The translations under genes were made by a program, and so were the position numbers. From Bacteroidota bacterium (GTDB lineage Bacteria; Bacteroidota; Bacteroidia; Bacteroidales; JAAAOM01), in contig JAAAOM010000011.1 in NCBI GenBank assembly GCA_009908855.1, positions 1 to 52,973 of the forward strand: 52,973 nt of DNA, read 5' to 3'. Below the pieces are notes generated by a model that had not been told where the DNA came from, ran no database searches, and worked only from the letters and a program-made list of their open reading frames with translations. Positions 45,733 to 52,973 of the stretch are shown piece by piece (positions within the stretch are counted from its first letter, which is position 1; every line of letters starts with the position of its first letter).

Positions 45733-47037
45733 ATGCAACCAGACAATCTTTATAAGTTATTCAGGCAAAATGGAAGGGTTATTACCGATTCCAGGATTAA
45801 AACCGAATCAGGTATTTTCTTTGCCCTTAAAGGTGAGCGTTTCAATGGCAATTTATTCGCTTCCCAGGCATTGAAAAACGGCTGTAAATGGGCCGTGGTA
45901 GATGAGGATGTATTACCCGGGGATGATCGGGTAATAAGGGTGAACGATGTGATGCAATCATTGCAGGAGTTGGCGAATTATCATCGCAGGCAACGCTCCA
46001 TACCTTTATTGGCCATAACGGGTAGTAATGGTAAAACTACTACCAAAGAACTGATCCATTCGGTTTTATCCAAATCTTATAAAACACTGGCAACCCAAGG
46101 TAATCTGAATAATCATATCGGAGTTCCTTTAACGCTTTTATCCATAAGCGATGATCATGAGTTTGCCATTGTTGAAATGGGCGCTAATCATATAGGCGAA
46201 ATAAAAAGGCTTTGTGAAATTGCGGAACCAACACACGGCATCATTACCAATATTGGCAAAGCCCATTTAGAAGGGTTCGGGTCTTTAGAAGGTGTGATTA
46301 CGGCCAAGACTGAGCTCTATCAATTCTTACATGCACATGATGGTGTGGTTTTTTTCAATGCATCCAACGAGATATTAAGTAAGGAAATAATGAAATACAA
46401 TTTCCAAAAAATAGCTTTTGATATTGTCAGTACATCGGGTAAGGCTGATTATCTGGGAGTTAAAACAGCAGCCGACCCATTTTTACATTGCCGGTTGTTT
46501 GGTCCCGATCAGCGGGAGAATTTAGAGGTAAAAACACAACTGACCGGTGCTTATAACCTTGAAAATATTACCGCTGCATTTTGTATTGGTAGTTATTTTA
46601 ATGTTCCCGTGAATGGTGTTGCGGAAGCTATTCAATCATACCTGCCAGGTAATGCCAGGTCTCAAATTATTGAAACGGGCAAAAACCGGGTACTACTCGA
46701 TAATTACAACGCCAATCCTACAAGTATGAAACTTGCCATTCAGGAGTTTATCAATTATCCGACCGATAAAAAAAAGGCTATGATTCTTGGGGATATGCGG
46801 GAATTGGGTAAATATTCTTATGAAGAACACCAAAACATTGTTCATTATATTGAAAAGCATTCTGATATTGATGTTTATTTTGTAGGAGCACAATTTGGTG
46901 AACATGCGCATAAAAATACATTTCATACTTCTGATGATTTATTGGTTTATTTGCGGGAACATCGATTAAATGATCATTTTGTATTATTAAAAGGATCAAG
47001 AAGTATTGGGCTGGAAAAAATAATGGATGTTTTATAA
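45733..47037 (+). CDS. murF: UDP-N-acetylmuramoyl-tripeptide--D-alanyl-D-alanine ligase
   Basis: From ATG 45733 the product is 434 residues and begins MQPDNLYKLFRQ. The longer frame from 45718 starts inside the gldJ terminator and is rejected. The ATP loop is AITGSNGKTTTKE (about 94-106). Later landmarks are GNLNNHIGVPLTLL, EMGANHIGEIKRL, DNYNANPTSMKLAI and GDMRELG. MurF adds D-Ala-D-Ala to the tripeptide precursor of peptidoglycan in the cytosol. It follows gldJ on the same strand, but the terminator suggests that transcription is at least partly separate. Confidence 0.96.
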   Translation: MQPDNLYKLFRQNGRVITDSRIKTESGIFFALKGERFNGNLFASQALKNGCKWAVVDEDVLPGDDRVIRVNDVMQSLQELANYHRRQRSIPLLAITGSNGKTTTKELIHSVLSKSYKTLATQGNLNNHIGVPLTLLSISDDHEFAIVEMGANHIGEIKRLCEIAEPTHGIITNIGKAHLEGFGSLEGVITAKTELYQFLHAHDGVVFFNASNEILSKEIMKYNFQKIAFDIVSTSGKADYLGVKTAADPFLHCRLFGPDQRENLEVKTQLTGAYNLENITAAFCIGSYFNVPVNGVAEAIQSYLPGNARSQIIETGKNRVLLDNYNANPTSMKLAIQEFINYPTDKKKAMILGDMRELGKYSYEEHQNIVHYIEKHSDIDVYFVGAQFGEHAHKNTFHTSDDLLVYLREHRLNDHFVLLKGSRSIGLEKIMDVL

Positions 47038-47163
47038 GGATAGGTTTATTTCATTCACCCGGGTATGTAACTTTCCAATTTTCACGGGTTAAATCGATAT
47101 GGTGGTGTTAGGCGCAATATTCATAAACTACAGTTTCACAATGAATTAACGATAAAAAACGAG

Positions 47164-47171
47164 TATATTTG
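47164..47171 (+). promoter_or_regulatory. -7 element of the Fic gene
   Basis: TATATTTG (TAnnTTTG) lies 19 bases before the ATG at 47191. No clear -33 TTTG. Confidence 0.5.
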
Positions 47172-47190
47172 TGTTTAAATAACCGGATAA

Positions 47191-47952
47191 ATGAGGATAA
47201 CTGAAAGAAAATATTTAGACACCTATAAAGAATCAGTTGGGAATGAAATATCAAAATTGATTAAGAAATTTGATTTTTCAGATAATCGGGGCGGTTTTGA
47301 ATATCTTACAAAGGCTTCTGCTGTTTATTCCTCAAATATAGAAGGGAATAGCATTGATCTGAATTCTTACATGAATTATGAAATGAATAAGGATAAGTTC
47401 AAAGTAGGAAAAGAAATTGAAGAAATTGAAAATCTGATTGAGGCTTATGAGTTTGCACAATCTAACAAGCTAAATGAAAAAAACTTATTGAATTGTCATA
47501 AAATATTTTCAGATACCCTGCTAATAAGGAGTAAAAGGGGAAAATATCGCGTTGAACAAGTTGGTGTATTTGGAAGAACAGGTTTAGCATACATGGCAGT
47601 TGAGCCTGAATTGGTGGAGAAAGAAATGAAATTATTTTTTCAGGATGTAAACGAGTTAATTTCATCTGACCTTAATGAAATTGAAGTCTTTTATTTCGCA
47701 TCCTTGATTCATTTACGATTTGCGCATATCCATCCATTTAGGGATGGAAACGGAAGAGCAGCCAGGTTAATTGAGAAATGGTTCGTTACAGAAAAATTAG
47801 GTTATGATTTTTGGAAGATGCCGTCGGAAGAATATTACAAAAACAACCAGGCAAGATATTATGAAACAATTCATCTTGGTGCGAATTTTTATGAGCTTAA
47901 TTATGACAAATGCAGTAGTTTTTTAAAAATGCTTCCGAATTGTCTGAGATAA
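47191..47952 (+). CDS. Fic family protein (AMP transferase type)
   Basis: The 253-residue protein has the Fic core HPFRDGNGRAAR (His181, Asp185, Asn187, Arg189), which normally transfers AMP or another nucleotide part to a protein hydroxyl. An N-terminal inhibitory helix is in the same chain: SSNIEGN at 47-53 fits the [S/T]xxxE[G/N] motif (Glu51), as in class II Fic proteins. No separate antitoxin is seen and it stands alone. The target is unknown. AT-rich codon use and the lone setting would fit lateral gain, but that is not shown. Confidence 0.9.
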   Translation: MRITERKYLDTYKESVGNEISKLIKKFDFSDNRGGFEYLTKASAVYSSNIEGNSIDLNSYMNYEMNKDKFKVGKEIEEIENLIEAYEFAQSNKLNEKNLLNCHKIFSDTLLIRSKRGKYRVEQVGVFGRTGLAYMAVEPELVEKEMKLFFQDVNELISSDLNEIEVFYFASLIHLRFAHIHPFRDGNGRAARLIEKWFVTEKLGYDFWKMPSEEYYKNNQARYYETIHLGANFYELNYDKCSSFLKMLPNCLR

Positions 47953-48069
47953 ATCATCAATTTCCAACAAATAGCAGTCTTATGCAGGGGGAATGTGTGT
48001 AAATCAGTCTTTTTCGTTTATCCGGTTTCCATTCTATGAATTTTGGAATGATATCAGGTATATAATGCC

Positions 48070-48486
48070 TTATACTTCATCGACCATTTCGAATGCCACA
48101 TCATCAGCTAATGCCAGTGATGAGTAGTTTTCAATAATGCTGATAATATCCTTCTCATCGGAGAACAAATCTATAATCCAACAATTGGGCATGCCTGAAA
48201 TGTTTCCTGACTTGTCCAGCGTTGTACCTTTTTCAATAAATACAGGGAAATGGCCATATTCGCATATTTTACTAAGGAAATGTGCGGAAGCCGCATTAAA
48301 ATTTACATCACCAAATATTACCGCATGAATATTCATCTTCTTATGGTTGTGGTATATTTGATTAATATGATGAATGCGAACGAGCCTGATTTTATAATCA
48401 TCGAAATATTCCCTGAATAACAGATAATTAACGTAGTCCTCTTCAAGGATTAGTACGGTTTTTGGTTGTTGATTCATGTTTAGCAA
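48070..48486 (-). CDS. degenerate receiver-like protein
   Basis: The 138-residue product (MLNMNQQPKTVLILEEDYVN; the Met at residue 4 is an alternative start) keeps the front of a receiver domain: the acidic EED group and an Asp in the acceptor position (VIFGD). It lacks the KP lysine near the end, where IDLFSDEKDI is found, and the following switch residues are altered. It is probably a receiver fold used for binding rather than phospho-switching. It has no output domain. It shares family but not detail with the lone receiver at 19737-20138. Confidence 0.65.
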   Translation of the reverse strand: MLNMNQQPKTVLILEEDYVNYLLFREYFDDYKIRLVRIHHINQIYHNHKKMNIHAVIFGDVNFNAASAHFLSKICEYGHFPVFIEKGTTLDKSGNISGMPNCWIIDLFSDEKDIISIIENYSSLALADDVAFEMVDEV

Positions 48487-48557
48487 ATCGAATTACAAAT
48501 GGGTTTCTTTGTTAGATTAATGCCATAATCATGAAAAAAGTAACCCGATGAATGGTA

Positions 48558-50267
48558 TTAGTTTATGTTGAGTTTTAACAAACTGCCATTTCTGGCCGGC
48601 TGCAATTTCTCTGTATCCATAGAAAATACAATTTCATAATTTCCTGTTTTGGGTATGGGAGGAAGTTTTACGTATTTAAATGATGTGTCGAATGCCGGAA
48701 TAGGAGATAGCTCTACGGATCTTATTGCAGTAGTTGAATCATAAATTTCACCTTTCGTAAAAATTGTGAAAGCCAAATAGGTTGAATCAAATCCAGAATT
48801 ATTAAATACCAGTTCATCATCTGTTTTGTTAATAATATCAAGAGATATTTCGATGGAGTCGTTGGTTCCCGGATTCTCATTTGTTGCCCGGGCATTAATA
48901 TGTACCGAGTTAAAAAACGACCTGAAATTATGAATAATACTATATTTCACTTCTTTGTTCACACTGGTATAAATGGTATCAGAAGGTACATCTGAACGGC
49001 ATAACATAATGGTTTTACCCTGCAGTGAATCTTCAAAATTCCAGATATCAAATTGATTATTTCGATAAAAGATGGAATTAAGGGTTGTTGCGAAATTACC
49101 GGTATAAAATGTGTATTTGGAGGGGAATTGGAATTTATCGGTAAAAACTACCGGGTTTTGCTGTGATGCTGAATCAATTTCCTGTGCCCAAAGATCCCAA
49201 TTGTGTAATTCAGAACGATAATTGAAGTTATTGGGAATGAAATTCGTAACCAGCATAAATCGCATAACCACAAATAATAGAACTGAAACTAAACTGAGTG
49301 TATAAATTATTTTGCGCAAGCGCAGGCTCTGTTGTATCTTTTTATAAGAAATGACTACCAATGGGATAATGGCTGCTGCCAGCCAATGGGCTTCTACGCG
49401 TCCTTTTAATGTCATTATCAGAAAGAACAGGTAAAAACCAACGAGTATAAATTTCAATGATTTTTCGTAAAGATTGTTTGTTTTGTAAATAAAAGAATGA
49501 TACAAAAGAACAACACCGGTTAACGGTCCTGCAATTAGAGGTTGATTGATTAAATAATCCAACGTTTGAGAGACGGAATAATCAGGTGATGAACGTCCTG
49601 TCAGGTGATAATTAACAGACGGGAATTGGTGATTTATTTGCCACATTAAATGTGGGATTAGCGCTGTAGCTACCAATAAAATGATTGCATAAAAACTGAT
49701 GCGCCTGAACAAGCTGAAATTTGAAATAACAACTAAAAAAATTATCAGTACTGCGTGGTATTTGCTGTAAAACATGCAGGCTATCGTAATGCCTGTTAAT
49801 ATAGCGGTGATCCATTGATCGTGCAATAAATATTTTTTGTATAACCTTAAAAAACAGGTGGTAAAGAATATAAGCGGGATGTCGGGCAATGCCAGAAATC
49901 CTGCGAAATGGCCATGTACCAACAGAATTGAAAATAGGATGGCGAAAAATAAAACAGGATTTTCAGGATTGGTGATTTTATAAATATTGTAAACAGATAA
50001 TGTTCCCAGCAATACAAATAATATTCGTACGCCCAGTTCATTCTGAAAAAACGTATAGCCTATTTTTATCAATAGGGCAACCATTGGCGGATGATCATAA
50101 TATCCCCAGTCCAGGTGGCGCGAATACATCCAGTAATACGCTTCATCATGCGCAAGCTCAGTGAAGAAAGACTGCAGGAGGTTTACAATGAACCAGCTAA
50201 GCAGGGCAAAAAACAATAAGTTCTTTTTAGAATTAAGGCTTTCGATGGTAGCAATATTATTGCGCAT
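48558..50267 (-). CDS. ArnT/GT39-like membrane glycosyltransferase
   Basis: The 569-residue protein has about ten membrane helices (to about residue 345) and the GT39/ArnT-type first loop with HDEAYYWMYSRHLDWGYYDH at residues about 39-58. The acidic pair there binds the lipid-linked sugar donor. A C-terminal soluble beta domain follows (about 430-569, ending SLLKLNIN). Such enzymes move a sugar from a polyprenyl-phosphate donor to a lipid or protein on the periplasmic side. Donor and acceptor are unknown. It is divergent from the unrecognised barrel-like gene at 50364. Confidence 0.85.
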   Translation of the reverse strand: MRNNIATIESLNSKKNLLFFALLSWFIVNLLQSFFTELAHDEAYYWMYSRHLDWGYYDHPPMVALLIKIGYTFFQNELGVRILFVLLGTLSVYNIYKITNPENPVLFFAILFSILLVHGHFAGFLALPDIPLIFFTTCFLRLYKKYLLHDQWITAILTGITIACMFYSKYHAVLIIFLVVISNFSLFRRISFYAIILLVATALIPHLMWQINHQFPSVNYHLTGRSSPDYSVSQTLDYLINQPLIAGPLTGVVLLYHSFIYKTNNLYEKSLKFILVGFYLFFLIMTLKGRVEAHWLAAAIIPLVVISYKKIQQSLRLRKIIYTLSLVSVLLFVVMRFMLVTNFIPNNFNYRSELHNWDLWAQEIDSASQQNPVVFTDKFQFPSKYTFYTGNFATTLNSIFYRNNQFDIWNFEDSLQGKTIMLCRSDVPSDTIYTSVNKEVKYSIIHNFRSFFNSVHINARATNENPGTNDSIEISLDIINKTDDELVFNNSGFDSTYLAFTIFTKGEIYDSTTAIRSVELSPIPAFDTSFKYVKLPPIPKTGNYEIVFSMDTEKLQPARNGSLLKLNIN

Positions 50268-50363
50268 TGACCTGATATTACTTAAGTTTTATTATTTTAG
50301 GTGCCTGAGATGTCAAAAGTAATATTAATTTATTCAAATAAACGCAGTATAGGGGGAATTCTT

Positions 50364-51362
50364 GTGATTATAAGGATACTAATTTTGGGATTAGTCTTAA
50401 CCACTTCCATGCAGGCACAGCAATTTGGATACCGTATTCAATATGACGGATTTGCTGATAACAGGGAGTATTTTAATGAATATATTGAACCCCAAACCAT
50501 ATTTGGTTCCAGACTTTCGGCAGATATTGGTATCCGGTTCGATTCAATACACCGTGTGCATGCCGGATTCTCCCAGTTATATGAATTTGGTGGTAAGGAA
50601 AGCATTCCGTATCCTGATATCACTATGTATTATGCTATCGATCATGAATTATTTGAATTTTATATCGGCGCTTTTCCGAGGTATAACCTCGTGAAGCATC
50701 CCCGTGTTTTGCTAACCGATACATTGCTTTATTTTCGGCCAAATGTTGAGGGTGCTTATTTGGAATTCCGGCGTAAATGGGGCTATCAGAATTTCTGGAT
50801 AGACTGGCTGAGCAGGCAAACGAATGTGCATAACGAGGTTTTTCTGGCGGGTCATTCGGGCCTGGTGAAAGCCGGAAGATGGTTTGTAAACCATCACATC
50901 ATCATGCAACATCTGGCCGGCAAGGCAATACCTGAAGAGGATTTTCATTTAAGGGATAATGGCGGATTGACTGCACAGCTTGGATATAATTTCACTTCCG
51001 TGGCAAAAAGTATTCGTTTAGACACATTGTCGTTATCTGTAGGCGGAACCATGAGTTATGACCGACAACGCGGCCTGGATAATGGATTGAAGTATCGATC
51101 GGGGATATTGGCAAACCTTGAACTGGATTACAAAGGATATGGAATTTCAGGGAGATATTACAAGGGGGATGGGCAAACACAGGTAATTGGCGATTGGATG
51201 TATCGGGCCAAAAGGTATTTCCGCATTGATACTTATATTACACCCATAAAGGGCAAACACGTTCGTGGCAGCTTTAAATTCTCTTTTCATATCCTGCCAG
51301 AGGTATTGGATGTGTCTCAGCAATTTTATTTAAAGGTTAACCTGGGTGGGGCTTTTCGTTGA
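50364..51362 (+). CDS. outer-membrane-like protein of unknown family
   Basis: The frame opens at GTG 50301, but GTG 50364 gives a clean signal peptide (VIIRILILGLVLTTSMQAQ) with AGGGGGAATT-like bases just upstream, so I prefer it (332 residues). ATG 50310 is also possible. The rest alternates aromatic and charged strands as in an outer-membrane barrel, and the last strand ends with FYLKVNLGGAFR. I recognise no family. It is convergent with the POTRA-barrel gene (stops two bases apart) and divergent from the GT39 gene, so an envelope role is likely. Confidence 0.65.
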   Translation: MIIRILILGLVLTTSMQAQQFGYRIQYDGFADNREYFNEYIEPQTIFGSRLSADIGIRFDSIHRVHAGFSQLYEFGGKESIPYPDITMYYAIDHELFEFYIGAFPRYNLVKHPRVLLTDTLLYFRPNVEGAYLEFRRKWGYQNFWIDWLSRQTNVHNEVFLAGHSGLVKAGRWFVNHHIIMQHLAGKAIPEEDFHLRDNGGLTAQLGYNFTSVAKSIRLDTLSLSVGGTMSYDRQRGLDNGLKYRSGILANLELDYKGYGISGRYYKGDGQTQVIGDWMYRAKRYFRIDTYITPIKGKHVRGSFKFSFHILPEVLDVSQQFYLKVNLGGAFR

Positions 51363-51364
51363 AA

Positions 51365-52759
51365 TCAGTAACCTGAACTGATACTGATATAAAAACCGCC
51401 TTCATTGATTGAATTATACGAATAGTAAACGCTTAATACCCTGTCGTAGTAGGTTACAACATCAATTCCTATGCCCATTCCGGTTAACAATTCATCTACC
51501 AGTAAATTGGTATCGGAACGGTTGTATAATGCATCTCTGCCTACATATCCTGCATCGAAGAATATATTTAGGTAGGGCGTGAAATGTACCTTATTGATTG
51601 AAGGAATGGGGATATAATCAAGTTCAACAATACGAGTTTTGAATAAGCGATATTTAATTGTGTTGAACGTCATCAATGCATACTTGCCATTTACCACATA
51701 ATATTCAAACCCCCTTAAATTATCGCGATAACCAATTTCATCATACATAAAAAGCGGGCGCTTGTCGGTTGTGGTTAATTTGGCCTTATTTAATGTACCT
51801 ATAAACAGCGGGAAATTAAATAATTGCTTGTAGAATGAAAGTTCCTGATTGAACTGCCAGAAATTGGTTTCGTTGTTGATTAGTCCTACGTGTTTAGCTC
51901 GTGAAAGGGTATGAAAACCACTGGTGGGATAAAACACAGAGTTTCGTTTATCCCAGGTAAATGCGTAAGAGATGGTAGGGAATTTGGCATCTACCAGACC
52001 GGTCTCCAGATAATCGGGATTCAGGGACAATATAGTATCCGAAATATTGTAATCGAGGTATCCGATACGAAAATTGTGCGAAGTGTAAAGGTTTTGACGA
52101 TAATTGTAATCGAGATAGCCTTCCTTTTTAACAATAAGTATATCTTCTGCTTTTAGCACCAGTTCTTCATTTTGTTCCACATCATAAACCAGTTTTTTTG
52201 GTGTGTCATAAAACAACTCAGCGCTAAGTGAATGTTGTAATTTTTTGTCCAGGTAAAAGTTCCGATAGGTGAGGGCGTAGCGGTTCACGAAACCGGAGAT
52301 AAATAAAAATCCGAACTTTTCTTTTCGCCCCCTGAAATTGTAATGTGTCAGTCCGGCACCATATTTTATCCTCGACCAATCGGCTGATTTAATAAAATTG
52401 CTCAAATTTCTGTCGGCATGTGCGAAGTACAGTTCCGGCCATAAATACCATCTTTCCTCCACGATGATTTTAAACGATCCGCGGTTCTGCCTCACATTGG
52501 CCAACGTGATGGTAACATAGTTAAAAAGAGAGGTTTTCAGCAGATTGTCTTTGTTTTCGGATAGAATGGAGGTAAGTTTTTTCAGTGCAATTGTATCTCC
52601 CGGTTTAAACGTAAGTTCACGTTTAATGATGGCATCTACCGTTTTGTTATTACCTGATACCAGAATGCTATCAATCACCATATATGGGCCATTAACAGGT
52701 TGTGTATATGTACCGGAGATCAATACAAAAAGAAATAAGAGAATAGTAAAAATTTTCAT
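51365..52759 (-). CDS. Omp85-superfamily POTRA-barrel outer-membrane protein
   Basis: From ATG 52759 the product is 464 residues with signal peptide MKIFTILLFLFVLISGTYTQ. A TTG nine codons further up is less likely. One POTRA-like domain (about 24-105, IDSILVSGNNKTVDAIIKRE) is followed by a 16-strand barrel that includes DNLRGFEYY, which resembles the RGF lid-lock motif, and ends with an aromatic tail (ISISSGY). It differs from BamA, which has five POTRAs, and from the POTRA-less barrel at 12783. It lies 10 bases after the glycosyltransferase gene. Substrate is unknown. Confidence 0.82.
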   Translation of the reverse strand: MKIFTILLFLFVLISGTYTQPVNGPYMVIDSILVSGNNKTVDAIIKRELTFKPGDTIALKKLTSILSENKDNLLKTSLFNYVTITLANVRQNRGSFKIIVEERWYLWPELYFAHADRNLSNFIKSADWSRIKYGAGLTHYNFRGRKEKFGFLFISGFVNRYALTYRNFYLDKKLQHSLSAELFYDTPKKLVYDVEQNEELVLKAEDILIVKKEGYLDYNYRQNLYTSHNFRIGYLDYNISDTILSLNPDYLETGLVDAKFPTISYAFTWDKRNSVFYPTSGFHTLSRAKHVGLINNETNFWQFNQELSFYKQLFNFPLFIGTLNKAKLTTTDKRPLFMYDEIGYRDNLRGFEYYVVNGKYALMTFNTIKYRLFKTRIVELDYIPIPSINKVHFTPYLNIFFDAGYVGRDALYNRSDTNLLVDELLTGMGIGIDVVTYYDRVLSVYYSYNSINEGGFYISISSGY

Positions 52760-52769
52760 ATCCTTCCAC

Positions 52770-52973
52770 TCAGACAGTCCTGTCAATCAATTCCTGTAAA
52801 TTTAATAACGATATTTGAGAGAATTTTCGTTTCTTTTTAAGGAAAAAATTTATCAGTATACTCGATTGGTAAACCGATTTTGGGAATTCCGAAATGGGAT
52901 GCTTCCATTGACGGCGCTTATGACGCAGTGTTTTAAGATTTTTGTAAAAATGATAATGAGCTTTTAGTACGGC
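52770..52973 (-). CDS. C-terminal end of a family 2 glycosyltransferase (cut by the window edge)
   Basis: The minus-strand frame is open from the window edge to TGA at 52770-52772 (67 codons). It reads LKAHYHFYKNLKTLRHKRRQ near the edge and SSILINFFLKKKRKFSQISL later. This KAH-x-x-FYKNL pattern with a basic tail is typical of the C-terminal end of bacterial family 2 glycosyltransferases; catalytic parts lie outside the window. It precedes the POTRA-barrel gene by 10 bases, so the two are probably co-transcribed. Family assignment rests on the tail alone. Confidence 0.6.
   Translation of the reverse strand, partial: AVLKAHYHFYKNLKTLRHKRRQWKHPISEFPKSVYQSSILINFFLKKKRKFSQISLLNLQELIDRTV

Overview
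The window looks like a chromosomal segment of a free-living Bacteroidota, probably close to Bacteroidales/Marinilabiliales. Lineage-typical features are type IX secretion genes (porU, porV, a porP/sprF-like gene, gldJ), a hybrid two-component regulator remnant, a GH97 glycosidase, an HU-CCDC81/SPOR protein, and promoters with the Bacteroidota -7 element TAnnTTTG. I saw no tRNA, rRNA, prophage or CRISPR array.

Region 1 (1-6030) is worn accessory DNA. It holds the 3' end of a group II intron, an acetyltransferase gene split by a frameshift in an A9 run, a DUF3795 gene, and a startless reading frame. A hybrid regulator without sensor or phospho-acceptor histidine and a GH97 gene follow, both bracketed by two inverted copies of a ~73-bp intergenic repeat.

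Region 2 (6031-14111) is mostly minus-strand housekeeping: hisS, a DUF1571 protein, a diacylglycerol/undecaprenol kinase and larE in one run, then an Omp85-like barrel, an MFS transporter and a WbuC-type cupin in another. Between them lie an unrecognised plus-strand gene and an exact-period 41-bp tandem repeat (10791-10975).

Region 3 (14397-24534) holds an exported hydrolase operon (EEP phosphatase/nuclease-like, M1 peptidase, S45 acylase), a lone receiver protein, the HU/SPOR protein, polyphosphate glucokinase, recR and a sodium:solute symporter.

Region 4 (24728-34854) has alaS divergent from a plus-strand run: two tandem M23 peptidases, a PQQ-type propeller protein, a MerR regulator, a Nif3-like protein and a zinc-ribbon coiled-coil protein. 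A hairpin terminator closes it, followed by a TPR protein.

Region 5 (34855-36841) is a decayed mobile island: the C-terminal tail of a tyrosine recombinase, then two toxin-antitoxin modules whose antitoxins are intact but whose toxins are broken, one by an in-frame TAG and one by truncation to 16 codons.

Region 6 (36845-47037) is the type IX secretion locus. porU-porV-ispF-CoA-binding-thioredoxin run on the minus strand; porP/sprF-like, gldJ and murF run on the plus strand. A terminator after gldJ overlaps one candidate murF start and so decides the start.

Region 7 (47191-52973) has a Fic protein, a degenerate receiver, a GT39/ArnT-like glycosyltransferase, an unrecognised outer-membrane-like protein, a POTRA-barrel protein and the C-terminal end of a family 2 glycosyltransferase cut by the window edge.

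I found no clearly new multi-gene system. The strongest second-look items are the broken toxin-antitoxin pair, the 41-bp repeat, the inverted-repeat-bounded regulator/GH97 segment, and the propeller gene in the M23/MerR/Nif3 run.
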